Origin: Phallus indusiatus
Taxonomy: Eukaryota; Basidiomycota; Agaricomycetes; Phallales; Phallaceae
Length of the DNA: 64,000 nt
Direction: 5' to 3'
Assembly: GCA_027605045.1 (NCBI GenBank)
Contig: JAQFWX010000001.1
Span: 3,100,001 to 3,164,000 of the forward strand
How positions within the stretch are numbered: the stretch's first letter is position 1; each line of letters opens with the position of its first letter. Shown here in pieces: positions 23,205 through 35,355 of this stretch. The notes below the pieces were generated by a model, which saw only the letters and a list, made by a program, of their open reading frames with translations, was not told the DNA's origin and ran no database searches. A program made the position numbers and the translations under genes.

Positions 23205-24996
23205 ATGACGGATGGCGCACTAATATCACCTTGCTCTGTATTTTATCATCGATATGACCGTGAATACCATCGTACTGGTTCAGTTGGTTACCCCTTTCGC
23301 TCCATCATTTATTGCACTTTTGAAAAGGGTACGGAAGCATATTATTCTGGAATTCGCGTTGTAGTGATTGCTAAAAAGGCCGATGAATTGGAGGAAGCCG
23401 TAAGTATCGATTTACAATGGGTTGTATCTTTGATTATGATATCTTAAATAGGAGGTTCGAAGACATAGTTTAATTGAGTGGATTGCAGGAGAACCTGTTG
23501 AGATAAAGCCTCCTCAAGAAGGTACCGAAAATAATAATCACGCCTTGTCCGTCGATACTCGACCCTTTTATACTATTGTTTTCGAACTGGTCGACTGGTG
23601 GTCTAGTACGGCACTTCAGATTGCTGAAGAATCATCAAATCCTGCGTCATTACACCAAATACCCGATACCCACAAAGTATTGTACGAATCCGCAGAATGT
23701 ACAACGGAGGATTCACCGTCTTGCATTCTTTGCTTGGCCACGCAGCTGCACTACCGCCTGAGGCCATGTAAACCCGCTATCAATACCAATATCAATATTG
23801 ATCATACATTAGTTGGCCGTCTGTCGGTGCCGACACATGGATTTCGAATTTTACCACCCTCTGAGCGACGTCCTTTCTTCACTCAACCTCCTCCAGAGAT
23901 TCTATTTCAAATTTTCTCTCATCTAGTATGCGATGAAGAATACGAATACACCGAGAGCTGGCAAAGCAAAATCGTTGGTATAAGTCTGGTGTGTCGCGCG
24001 TGGTGGAGAGCTGCACTGCCCGCCATTTATGAAGATTTCGGGGGTCAGATGCGAAGAAAAGTCCGTGTTGGACAACTTGCAGCTGTATTACAGGATAACC
24101 CCATGTGGGGTAAATATATCAAACGATTTTCGCCGTACTGCTTCGCAGTGACCAAAACCGATATTAAACTCCGGGGCGATGCGCTGACGATATTGAAAAC
24201 CGCTACAAATATGAGAGAATTATGGGTGGGGGATGTCGACCCTGGGTTAGTCGGAAAATTCATCGAGGCATTATGCAATATGACCGCGCTTCGGAGTTTT
24301 ATACAGATTCCAACGGGACTTCGAGGGTCGGAGGGAAGAACTTATCTAAATGCCGCGCAGTTGACGAAGTGTTGCGCGCACTGGTCGGAACTTCGCCAAA
24401 TCATTGTATATCAGCTTGGTCAACACCTTCCTGAAGATGAAACCGAATTTGCGCCCGCAAATTGTTCATTACGTCATATCACATTCCTGCACGGATCCTT
24501 ATCCATGACTCAATTGCGGGCCATAACTGCATCCTCTCAAGATACCTTACATACCGTCTCGCTTATTTACATTACCGGAATTACCAACCAGGAACTCACA
24601 TCTTGGCTTGGTATTTTCGGACCAAACCTAACGAACCTCAGTCTCGCGTCCAGCATCTTCGCTCATTGCGGAGTAGAAGAACAAGAACTAGCCGTTGACG
24701 CAACAATTCACAAGATGTCGAAACTCTGTCATCTAGAGGTAGACGAGCACCTGGTGACAGTGCTCACTCTGCTGCGATTTGAACCTGTACAGGCTCCTAG
24801 TGGAAGCATAACCATCAGCGACCCTACAGTCATTGATCCGCATGCCTTCGTGTTAGCGCTGCGTATGACAAAGTGGAAGACCATTCAGATCCCAGGTTTG
24901 AGGATCTCGCGTGAGCTGGCTGAAAAGGCGGAGAAGGTGGCGAAAGAGAGGGGGATAGACTTGTCTATGCGAACACACTTAGATGATCGGAGCTGA
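23205..24996 (+). CDS. F-box protein with C-terminal leucine-rich region
   Basis: Exon 1 runs from ATG 23205 (an open frame extends back to about 23100, so the true start may be upstream in an unseen exon) to 23400. The intron 23401-23452 follows, and exon 2 runs to 24996, giving about 580 aa. The N-terminal ~200 residues are unrecognised. Around residue 215 lies an F-box-like motif: PPPEILFQIFSHL followed by IVGISLVCRAWWRAALPAIY. The rest shows irregular leucine-rich repeats (LRHITFLHGSLS, LTNLSLASS). F-box proteins of this type are substrate adaptors of SCF ubiquitin ligases, and mushrooms carry large expanded sets. Decayed copies of the same gene follow downstream. Confidence 0.8.
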
Positions 24997-25259
24997 ATTA
25001 ACCTCGGATATAAAACTCGGAACTAATATTAAGCAATTCATAAGTAGAGACAAGTGTAGATTTGTGAAGGCATTGCATACGATTAGGCATAATCATGTAT
25101 TTTCTACTGGTTTGGTGATGTTGAACGAAGAGCTCCTTGAAGAAGTGAGGACGGTGACATACAGTATCTATAATTATAAATACGCCGGTAGGATAGCCAT
25201 TCTTTCGTCGAAACCTGGGTCATATATCATAAGTATAGATCATACCAAAAGCGATACTT

Positions 25260-25480
25260 AAACTTCGTTGCATTCGACAAATGGGCGCGGTGGCCGGAGA
25301 TTATAGTCGAAAGAAGGGGGGGGAGGGAGTTCTACGAAGGAACAACATGGTGTATTAGATATAATATAAGATGAATAAAATGAGAGAATACCTCAAAGAC
25401 GAGCTGGCTCAAAAGGGCGAAAAAAGCGGCCAAGAAAAGGGGGATAGATTTGTCGCGAGGACAATCGCCTGAGTGATTAG
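25260..25480 (+). pseudogene. remnant of an F-box gene duplication (promoter and 3' end pieces)
   Basis: The segment 25260-25375 resembles the upstream region of the F-box gene (22855-22960: cattcgataaatgg..., gccggacattat). It is followed at about 25385-25475 by a piece resembling that gene's final codons (GAGCTGGCTGAAAAG..., GGGGGATAGACTTGTC). The order promoter piece directly followed by 3' end implies a large internal deletion. Confidence 0.6.
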
Positions 25481-25874
25481 AGATCTGGCATAGCAAAAAT
25501 CATCTATTGACACTATTGTCCAATTTGCCGTGCGTATAGTTTTCTATGTGTTTCATTGGTTAGCTCGTTGGTGTTCGCATTGAAAATTAAAGACATACAT
25601 ACCTCTGATGCATTCTGACAAGGCACAGATCTAGCACTTCATAGTTTACCAATATCAGAAGGCGCCTTTAACGTCAACCTTCTGCAACTGTGGGTTGTGA
25701 TGTGAGAATGGGAATACCTCGACAGAGTCAATGGAGCCAGGAGTACTACCGAATTTATTCTTCTTTTCCACTGGAAATTCCCGCCGCTGATAGGTGATAA
25801 AGAAAAATGTCCCGCCTCTGGAGGACGAAATGCCACTTTTGAAGTGATGCTTATTAGTACTACATTTTCTCTTC

Positions 25875-26400
25875 TAGTTTGCCACACAACTAAGATGGTT
25901 AAAATCTATAGATGGCAGAAAGGATCTGTTTCTGTGAGTTTGGTATGCCGTACACGGCGGTGAAAAGTCGCACTGAGGTTTATTTATAGGCTTCGACGCG
26001 ATTCTGTATTGCGGAAGGCTACGTGTTGGACAATCTGCAACTGTTGTGGAGGGCAGCCCAATACAGGCAGAAAGACTTTCATTGGACTGCTTCGCACCGA
26101 GAGTAACCAAAGCTGAACTCCAGGGTGATGCGTTAACGATATAAAAGGCCACTACAAACACGAGACGGTGTTTAATAGTGCAAAATGCCAGTAGCCGGTG
26201 AATTCACCGACACGCTGTTCAAGATGACCGGACTTCGATGTTTCACTAAGCATGAAGACGGATGTCATGATGGGAATTATTTGATTGCCTCACAGTTGAC
26301 AAGATGTTTGAATATTGGCCGAGACTTCGACCGGCTACGGTAGATAGGTTTGGTGAGCTCTACGCTGAAAATGGAGACCCACGCTGGCTCGGTGCTCGTG
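25875..26400 (+). pseudogene. decayed F-box gene copy, internal part
   Basis: From about 25935 the sequence follows the F-box gene from its SLVCRAWWRAALP codons (24000) through the region encoding VGQLAAVLQDNP and TKTDIKLRGDALTIL. It has stops, indels and lost frame throughout. Similarity fades after about 26340. It cannot encode an F-box protein. Confidence 0.65.
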
Positions 26401-26749
26401 CACGCTCGTAAAGAGGGAGGTAATGTGGAAACTGCGAAGTTTTGATAGATTACGTCCGGAGTTCAGTTGCAAAGATAATGCTGCTTGAATGACTATAAAT
26501 TCTCTCGTTCTTCAAAGGAGGGGCACCGTACATTCCGAGCCTTCGACTCTCTCGAGCACCCCCACCACCCACCGCACCCCAACATATTCGCGTACGTATT
26601 CACGAGTCCGCTCCAAACGTCAGTCAGTCTTGCTAACATTCAGGATATCAAGAACATCCTTCCTTTACCGTAATCAGTGTATGCTCACCCGATCTATCCC
26701 CGATTCTTAGCCATTATTCAAGGTAATGTTGGCTAACATTCGACCATAG

Positions 26750-27112
26750 ATGCCACGACATTTCCTAGGACGTATCACTCAGGCCATCATCTCCGGCAAC
26801 GGCTGGAGAAAGCTCAGCAGACCCACCGTCGCACCGGGAAAAACAGCCTGGCCACAGAAGCCGTCCGACCAAGAAAAGTACGGGGTTCGATATGATTACG
26901 ATCGTCAACAAGAAAGGGACGGAATCTTGTATAACACATTTGACATGCAGCCCAACAAGGGCGAAAAAATCCCACCCGCTATCAAACGATTGAGAAGTAG
27001 GGCGAAACGGGGCACGCATTCTGTAATAACAAAAGTGTGGGTTCCCCATGGTGGATCAATGGAAGATGTGAGGGAAGCCTTGGAAAAGGCTCACGAGGAG
27101 ATCTCTGACTAG
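26750..27112 (+). CDS. small basic protein of unknown function
   Basis: This is a 120-aa open frame with a good start, preceded by a possible 3' splice site (catag at 26745-26749). A 5' untranslated or short coding exon may therefore lie upstream, ending before the gtaatg donor at about 26721. The product is basic, with no membrane segment, rich in Arg and Lys in the first 100 residues, and ends in an acidic amphipathic helix (VREALEKAHEEISD). I do not recognise the family; a mitochondrial or ribosome-associated protein would fit the composition but is a guess. Confidence 0.5.
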   Translation: MPRHFLGRITQAIISGNGWRKLSRPTVAPGKTAWPQKPSDQEKYGVRYDYDRQQERDGILYNTFDMQPNKGEKIPPAIKRLRSRAKRGTHSVITKVWVPHGGSMEDVREALEKAHEEISD

Positions 27113-29598
27113 ACAAGAGTCAAGTAGAGGTCAGAGAACGACATATGACCCTTTTTGATATTATTTGCTTCGAGGCCTGTGTACGCTAGAATTTGTATTT
27201 GTATCTCATTTAACTGCCTCTGTCTTGTTCCTTATTTGATCTGCATTTATTTGTTTTTGAACTTGTACGTTTTTAAAAGAAGAGACACGGCAAGTGTCAA
27301 CGCGTCCTCCGTCTTCAAGTTGCTCTTTCCGTCACAGCCTGAGTGTCTTGAATGTTGTTTGGGTCCTGCCAACTTTACGGTGTCAACACTTGATTTGAAG
27401 GTAACTTTCATCGTTCAAGTTATCGTGACTCCCCTTTTTATACTAGCATGCAATAAAACGCAAACTCAACGTCCCTCCATGCCCTACCAGTAGTACAGTT
27501 ACAGTACTAGTAGTTCACTGAACATCATCGTATTACGGAGCCCATTAATCGACGTCAAAGGGTAAAGAGTTTACGCGAGAACGTACAGAATTTAGGAGCA
27601 AACCTTTGAGAAAGGGATGAAATCGAAGTCGAAGCTGCTTCAAGTCAATGTCATCCTGGTGAAAAAGAAAAAGAGCATAGTAGTGGGCGGAAATACGCGA
27701 GAATGGAGACAAAAGATACGTTACCTCAACATTACTTAATGAGAGTATTCTGTTTAACATAAATTGTGGTAAAGCCCCGAGGCTTCAGCGCTTCAGCGAA
27801 CGCGTTCAACACATACAGCACCAAAGTCGGATCCACGTTCAATCGTCGGAGTCTCATCAGTAATCTCGGTGAGGTTCTCCAACCTTCCTAGCCGTTCTCA
27901 GAGCTTCTGGAGACGCTGAGAACGGCTAGGAAGGTTGGAGAACCTCACCCGGATTACTGATGCTGTTTATGGAATGTAAATATATCTATACCGGCTTGAG
28001 TAAGATGAGAATATAGCAACAAACACTACCTATCTCTTTTACACCAACAGACACCCCGTCGTTGGCGGATTAGAGATCATTTCTGGTATGTATTTGATTA
28101 GGTTTACATAATGAAAAATCGATTTTCATAGCGTATAACGTTCGGCGAAGCTTTTGGGCGTTTTCATGATGCGAATGCATGTATGCTTCGTTTTCTGAGC
28201 CATCAGCGCTTTCCCTGATTTTTGTGCAATGAAAAGCTACTGTCAATCTAATTCATGGATGCAGCTCAGGCTAAATTTGATCAAGGCAGACATGGAAATG
28301 ATGGAATATTATGATACGGATGAATAGTAGAAATACGAACCCGCCGCAAACAATAAAAAGTTCCGATCATAACCGAGAATTTACATGATCTCTATGTTTA
28401 GGTGCTCCCTTATAGTTTGTTGAGAGAGTGAAAACCGACAGTCTGAGTGTGTAAAGCTACGGGGAGAATGTGGGGGAGAATGTGATTAGCGTGAATGGGG
28501 TAAAAACGAGTCACCAAGTATCGAATTGTTGCATTGTTATAGCTTTATGGAAATTTGTGAAAAACTGGGAACTTAAATTGATTTAGCAAACACGGCATAG
28601 TGGGGCGAACGCGGTCGAAGAGAAAACTATAAGCATGCCATAATAACGTCAACTTTCCATAACGGTCCCGTGACAGTCCTTAACGTCCCGCGCGAGTCTG
28701 ATTTCAATATCTGTTATGAAATGAGCAAGAAATAAATGATAATTAGAATTTATGTACCTGAAAAAATGTGCGATTGAAGCTTTCTAAATAATTTTCCAAA
28801 ACTCTCCTTACTCATAGCTATCCAATCATCAAAGATCTATCCAAATCTATCAAGGAAATGTGGAGATATTGTAAGTTGGGACAGAAATGGTTGGTCAACC
28901 GGTCACATGTGACGAATATTGTTCAGGGAAGTGACGGTAATGGTTCAGGGAATTGAGACCGTAATAGTTGGACAGACGCCGGCTGAAGGGCGCGACCGTT
29001 ATGGCTGAATTATGTCTCAGATTGCGCTGAACCAGCATGCGATCGTGGAGAACTATTTGTTGCGCATTTCAGCAGAAACCAACCCCATGTTCTAAGACGT
29101 GATCCACTCCTCCAAGCTTGCTCAGCCAATCTTTCCCGATCTCACCGCAATCGTGTTGATACTTCACCGAAAAAATGGCAACAAGAAAACACCGTGGTGT
29201 AGGCAAGATAAGTATAGAGGCTTGGTGTGTCAGTGTACTTACAGAGTTAGACGCCCTTGATACGCACATAAGCACCCATCCATCCAAATAAAGCATGAAA
29301 AGGGGGTCGAAGGTCGAATCCCAGACTGGGATTTGTGAGGCCTTGCATTAGCATGGAAAAAAAGTGACATTATAAATGCACAAGTCGTACAATAAATAAT
29401 AAGTAGCACAGAGGCAAATTACACAGGTAGGTAGAGCCCTTACTCCATGCAAGGGAATTTAACAGCTTAAATCCGGCTCTGTCGGCCCGGAACGGCCCAG
29501 TCCCGAAACATTGTGCCGTAACTGCCATTTCTCTGCGAGACAGGCTGCCTTCTTCTTGCCACCGTCTCCAAATTACACTCCATTCAACATTCAATAGC
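27113..29598. other. 2.5 kb intergenic region
   Basis: Apart from the hairpin at 27855-27962 I see no gene, RNA or repeat I can support. Open frames here are short and lack splice context. Confidence 0.4.
27855..27962. repeat. near-perfect inverted repeat, 47-bp arms, 14-bp loop
   Basis: The left arm (27855-27901) and right arm (27916-27962) are reverse complements with only two mismatches, located near the base of the stem. The loop is agcttctggagacg. Transcribed, it would form a hairpin of about 47 bp. There is no evident target-site duplication, so it may be a stem-loop RNA precursor or a local inverted duplication rather than a transposon. Confidence 0.9.
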
Positions 29599-31462
29599 AT
29601 GCTCTACCTTGGAAGAGCGAAGTTCGCTTTCAAAGTGCTAAAATCTTCAACTCCCGTCACCTTATACTCTTCCGTGATACCATTTGTGCCACGTCGCGCT
29701 TTCTCTTTAGTCGTGGATTCTCATAAAGATCTGTTTGAATATACGTCAGGGAATTGGGTGTAAATCTCAAACATTTGTTCTACAGCGTACATTATCTGAC
29801 TCGTAATATAATACTTGTTCAGGTATAATGATGCCCTCCGCCACAAAGAGCGGAGTGGAGTCTTCGATGTCATCGGGCTGTGTCGACTTGCAGCCGAGTC
29901 TGTTAATCAAAATCTGGTCAATGTCGCCGGCTTTTCCAAGCTCGCCGAGGGCGGATTTAACCGTACTTTCCTCATCACCCTACACGACGGCTTCCAATTG
30001 GTCGCCCGGGTACCGTACCCTATCACCGTCCCTAAATTCCATGCTGTTGCTAGCGAAGTTGCCACTCTGGAATTCTTGCGATCCGTTGGTTTACCCGTAC
30101 CCAAGGTATACGGGTACTCGCCAGACTCGGACAATGCCGCCGGAACCGAGTATATCTTCATGCAGCTCGTTCGAGGCTCCAAGCTTAGCGATGTCTGGTT
30201 TAGCCTAGACGAACACCAAGTTATCTCCGTCGTCCGCCAGCTCACTCAGTTCGAGTCCATTATGATGTCGCTGTCTTTTCCCGCTGGAGGGAGCCTATAC
30301 TTCACCAAAGACTTGGATAAGGTTGCCCCGGGCCTGGGCATACCGCTAGAGGACAATCGTTTCTGCGTCGGTCCAGATACAAGACTGCCTCTCTGGTATG
30401 GGAGAAGATCAAAGCTTGGCGTAAATCGCGGACCCTGTACGCACTTAGTATCTTGCCTCTGTTCAAAGCTAATAACACTAACTGTTGAATTTATATATAG
30501 ACCCAAGTGCCGAAGTAACTCTTTTAGCAGGAGCTCAAAAGGAACTTGCCTACCTGGAGCGGTTTGGTCAACAACCACTCTTGCCATTTCGACGCGAAAG
30601 GAGGGCTGGTTATGAGTATAAAGAACAATCGCCATTATCTCACATTGAGAACTTGAACCTTTATCTCCTCATCGCGTCGTCACTCGTTCCTAGGGACCCC
30701 AATCTCAATCGTTTCTGCATCCGCCATCCAGATCTTCAGCAAAACAATATATTCGTGTCGAGGAGGACATCCGATTCTGGCTGCCAAGAAGCCGAAGTCG
30801 AAGTAGTCAGCCTACTTGATTGGCAACACGCCTCCATTTTGCCAATGTTTCTCCATGCCGGCGTCCCTCAGCGCCTCCAGAACTACGCCGATCCTGTCTC
30901 TCAATCTATGACACTACCGTCACTACCAGCTGATTTTGATAAATTGGACGAAACCGAGCGAATCAGAGCGGAGGAAGTCTACCGTGACCGCCTTGTCCAT
31001 TACCACTATGTTACTAGCACGGAGAAGTGCAACAAGCCCCATTACGCTGCCTTGACCGACCCTATGTACGCGCTCCGCGGCCGTCTCTTCCATCATGCCA
31101 GTAGCCGGTGGGAGGGCGAGACTTTTGAGCTGAAGCTCGCACTCATACAAGCGACGGAGAACTGGCCGGAGCTAACCGGGGGCGTCGTGCCGTGCCCACT
31201 CGAGTTCGACCCTGAGGACGTACGCGAGACGAAGAAGCTGAATGAAGTGCAGGCAGAAGTAGATATGTATTTTGAGACATTGCAGAACATGGCCGGCGTT
31301 GGTGAGGAAGGCTGGGTGCCGTCAGAGGACTACGAGGAAACGCTGGCGTTTTTCGGGGAGAAGAAAGAGGAGGCATTGTCCACTGCCCAGTCGGAAGAGG
31401 AACGAGCAGAGATCATGAATCACTGGCCCTGGGATGACATAGACGAAGAGAAGTATATGTAA
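29599..31462 (+). CDS. AIM9-like phosphotransferase (APH/kinase-like fold), likely mitochondrial
   Basis: Three exons (29599-29759, 29823-30436, 30501-31462) give 578 aa. The N-terminus is basic, Ser-rich and lacks acidic residues for its first 35 positions, as in a mitochondrial presequence. It is followed by LFEYTSGNWVYNDALRHKER, a family hallmark. The phosphate-binding part reads KLAEGGFNRTF, the N-lobe lysine region is LVARVPYP, the catalytic loop is RHPDLQQNN, and the metal-binding motif is LLDWQH. The C-terminus ends WPWDDIDEEKYM, also typical. Members are annotated as aminoglycoside-phosphotransferase-like or Altered Inheritance of Mitochondria 9; the natural substrate is unknown. All catalytic positions are present. 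Confidence 0.92.
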
Positions 31463-32489
31463 CGAGGTGAGGTGAAGCTAGGTATTCCGCGGTGGTTCGT
31501 CTGTCTGCTGTATCTCCGGGCCCGGGCGTCGACCCAGCACTGGATCCCCAACGACCTGCATGGTGGCGCTGGTGAGGTTTTTTTTATGAAATCTGTATAT
31601 GGTGCAGAAGAAGAGTTTGAATTTTCATGCACTATTGGTGGGACATTGACCGTCACATTGTCGGTATCAATGAAAGAAACCCTTTCTACATTACAATAAT
31701 TTTTTTGGGAAGGTATAGTGACTATGGTGTTTGGACCTAGTCCGGCACATAGAACACACCTGATGAGGAGGAGAACTGCATTTATGCACACCTAGGTAGG
31801 TAGTGGGACTCAATATGCATTACAATATTGAATAGTATCTGTGCTTATTTTGTTGATTATCTCCTACGATCTTTACCAAGGTAGTAGTGTCGAATCTCGA
31901 TGTTAGAAGGCTTTTCCATGAATCCGTAACGGCTGATTGCGACGTCCCTCAGAGCGAAGATCATAAGATATCTCCCGATGTCCAATTATTTAAATTAAAG
32001 AGGAATCAAAACTGGTACTAATGACTCTAATTCCTTGTGCAAAGTCGAAACGTTAACCCGCAGCTTGAGAAGAATGGAGAGCTTGAAGAGGAAGATCGTG
32101 ATTTTTTTTTTTTGAAAACAAGAAGCGGAAAACTCAGAAACAGGGCAATACTATACTTACTGAGTAATTGCCATACCCAAGAGACTCATCTTGTTTACAA
32201 ATACACGCACGCACACCTTCTCGCTATGAGAATTAGGAGTCAGTCCCACGTTGATCGGGACTCAGGAAGAAAAGAAACTATTACTATGAGAAAAGATGTA
32301 TATATAGGGAAATTAACATTGTTTCCGACCGTCACTTGTCAACGTTTGAACCTTGTTAGTAAACAGTGTGTGGATTGCGGAACAGGAACTTTCCTTGCCC
32401 TTTCGTGATGCATAAATAATTAGTTAAACTCACATTATTATTATTATTTATTATTGGCATATCTAAAGTTAAGTTGCTCTAATACATGG
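31463..32489. other. intergenic
   Basis: This lies between the phosphotransferase and the monooxygenase on the same strand. It is AT-rich with short frames only, and I see no gene. Confidence 0.45.
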
Positions 32490-32497
32490 TATATAAG
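32490..32497 (+). promoter_or_regulatory. TATA box of the monooxygenase gene
   Basis: TATATAAG lies 81 bp upstream of the chosen ATG (32571). The leader between them is CA-rich, as is common for fungal transcripts. Confidence 0.55.
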
Positions 32498-32570
32498 AAA
32501 CGACACTCTTATGACGTACCCCAGATCTTTCGAGACACATACATACTATCATACACAGAGACTCGACATC

Positions 32571-34260
32571 ATGACCGAAAATCCAAAACTTCCTAATCCC
32601 GACATCGACGTACTCGTAATCGGGGCAGGTTTTTCAGGTGTCTACAACTTATACACCCTGCGCAATGCCGGATTTTCTACCAAGATATTCGAGGCAGGGA
32701 GCGGTCTTGGTGGAACATGGCACTGGAATTGCTACCCTGGTGCTCGCACCGACTCCGAATTCTCCATCTACCAGCTGTCGTTTGAGAAGGTTTGGAAGAA
32801 ATGGAATTTCACGGAGCGATTCCCTGCCCAGAGCGAGCTGGTCCGGTACTTCGACCACGCCGACAAGGAACTCGACCTCAGAAAGGACATTTTGTTTAAT
32901 ACACGCATGACCGCTGCCAAATTCGATACCGAAATCGATAGGTGGATCGTCTCGACAGAGAATGGAGTCGTCGCTCACCCCCGCTTCATGATCCTTTGCA
33001 CCGGGTTTGCTTCAAAGCCATATACCCCTCCCTACAAAGGACTCGAAACGTTCAAGGGCGTTATACATCATACCTACCGTTGGCCCCAGGATGGTGTTGA
33101 TATGACAGGGTTGCGTATTGGGGTGATCGGTACGGGTCCAACGGGGGTGCAGGTTATTCAAGAAGCCGCCCCGGTGTGTGGACACCTAATCGTGTTCCAG
33201 CGAACCCCAAATACAGCATTCCCAATGATGCAGCAGAAATTAGACGTCGATACGCAGAAGAAGTTTAAAGAAACATACCCGAATTTATTCAAACATAGGA
33301 CTACCACCTTTTCGGGTTTCGAATACGATATGCAGTACGACAAGTTCCTCGAGCTGCCCAAAGAGAAACGGACCGAAATACTTGAAACCCTTTGGAGAGG
33401 AGGTGGTATGGCTTACTGGTTGGGGGGATTTCTTGATATGTTTTCGTGCGAGGAAACCAATGCAGAGGTATATGGATTCTGGAGATCCAAAGTTATTCCT
33501 CGTTTGAAGGACCCGGTATTGCAAGAGAAGCTTGCTCCGGAGATTCAACTCCATCCTTTCGGTGTCAAACGTCCTTCTCTCGAACAGAACTTCTACGACG
33601 TGTTCAATCAACCCAACGTAACCTTAGTCGACTTAAACGAAGCTCCGGTTAGCGAGATAACGGAGACAGGCATTAGAACGAGCGACGGGAAAGAACATAC
33701 TTTGGACATTCTGGTTATAGCAACTGGGTTCGACGCCGTGACAGGTAGTATTTCACAAATCAATATTGAAGGGACAGATGGCATTCTGATCGGAGACAAA
33801 TGGAAGAAGAAGCTTTCTACGTACCTAGGGCTAACAACGGCTAATTATCCAAATATGTTTTTTACATACGGACCTCATGGCCCTACCGCGTTTAGTAATG
33901 GACCTACTTGTGGAGTAAGTTTAAATACATACTTCTGATAACACATGGCTAAGCGCACCTTAATGTCAGGAAATTCAATCAGATTGGATCATAGCTTGCT
34001 TGAAGGCAATGCGCAACCAAGGCAGGACTAGAATAGAGGCGAAATTAGATGCCGAGAAGGAATGGACTGAGAAAGTGAATGATATATCCGATAAAGGGTT
34101 GTGGACACGTGCGAAATCCTGGTATACCGGCGCAAATATACCAGGCAAGAATATAGAGGCGCTGAACTTTGCTGGAGGAATTCCGTTATACACGAAGCTG
34201 GCTGGAGAATGCGCGGCGAACGGATATAGTGGGTTTAACTTTTTTGATACTAAACAGTAA
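32571..34260 (+). CDS. flavin-containing monooxygenase, type I Baeyer-Villiger type
   Basis: Two exons (32571-33914 and 33970-34260) give 544 aa. The FAD-binding motif GAGFSG is at about residue 21, the NADP-binding motif GTGPTG at about residue 190, and the type I Baeyer-Villiger fingerprint FKGVIHHTYRWP at about residue 160. The product should insert oxygen next to a carbonyl group of a ketone using FAD and NADPH. The substrate cannot be read from sequence. It is a free-standing gene, and no other secondary-metabolism gene is next to it. The chosen ATG follows a TATA box; an upstream in-frame extension to about 32454 lacks a good start. Confidence 0.93.
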
Positions 34261-34271
34261 ACTGTTTAGTA
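34248..34271. repeat. short perfect inverted repeat across the stop codon
   Basis: Arms of 11 bp (tactaaacagt and its complement) are separated by two bases and span the TAA stop of the monooxygenase. In RNA this would be a small hairpin at the very end of the coding region. It could affect termination or stability, or be chance. Confidence 0.6.
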
Positions 34272-35355
34272 AAGGGGTGTGTGGGTTATATGAGCGATAA
34301 TGACGATGACAATGATGATGTATTTTGAACATTCTGTCTATCCACGAGCTTTTGTCTCATAGTGCGATCAATCGTCCTAAAATGTATACTTCGAGTTTGG
34401 ATATGCCACCGCCGATATTTTGATAGCTAATCAATTTCGTCAGTGTTCGAGGTAAAGAAAACAGAGAGATTCCCGGTTAACTCCAAATCCCTAAACAAAG
34501 CATGGGAGAAAAACGATGACTGGCAAGAAAAAAAAAGTCACACACCGTCACATATGTGCTCGTCACCAAGTATCAACCAAGTATACACCACTGCACATCT
34601 TTTACGGTCTAACCATCCGAGCACCTTGGCTTGCATCCAGGTTAAAATCTGTCATCAACGCTTCACTGATCATACTACAACTCAGCAATTCTCCAACATT
34701 GTAAAGGCCCAAAGTTAAGCCATTTTGCTCCTAGCTCACATTCGGTTGCTTGTGAGTTTTGTACCAGGTTTTCATAAAGATAAAAGATCATGTTTCATTG
34801 GAAGATATACCTCAAAATTGGATATTCCTTCCGGTGTCGTCAAGGCAACTCGCGACAAGACTGTCTGGCTGTTTGTTGTTCCTCCTTTTCTTTCGGGCCA
34901 TGCTGATGGATATGATAACAACCAAGATTGAACGATACCTGTGTGCAGTTGCTGATTATGGCACCTACTTTTTTATAATATCTCATGTGAAGTTACATCG
35001 CGGGATGGTGCAATCATCCGTATATCTCTGTTGTCACGTGAACTTTTGCCTCTGTTCTCCTAAGTGACAGACAACGCGCCGGAAGATCCACCATACTCTT
35101 TTTTTCTGCCACCAAAAAGATATTTGCACCTGAAATTGTGAAATTCCTCATTCCATGATTTACCAACTATACGGTTAACTTGAAGGCGCATTGGCGTACT
35201 ATTCCGCTATTCGCGTTGTTGTGATTTCGAGAACAAGAAGATTTAACGCGAAATTTAGGAACTCCTAAGTTTATTGATGGGGTGGGTACTTAAAGTGTAT
35301 ATGCTGATTGAAGCTACCTTAACAGGAGCGCGCCCAGGACCCAAATAAAAGAGGT
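34272..35355. other. intergenic, no gene supported
   Basis: This is the 3' flank of the monooxygenase and of the first seven-helix gene copy. Short frames only. Confidence 0.4.

Noticed and set aside
28900..29000. Repeat of ttcaggga-type units near 28920-28960
   Set aside because: Only two short imperfect units, within chance expectation.
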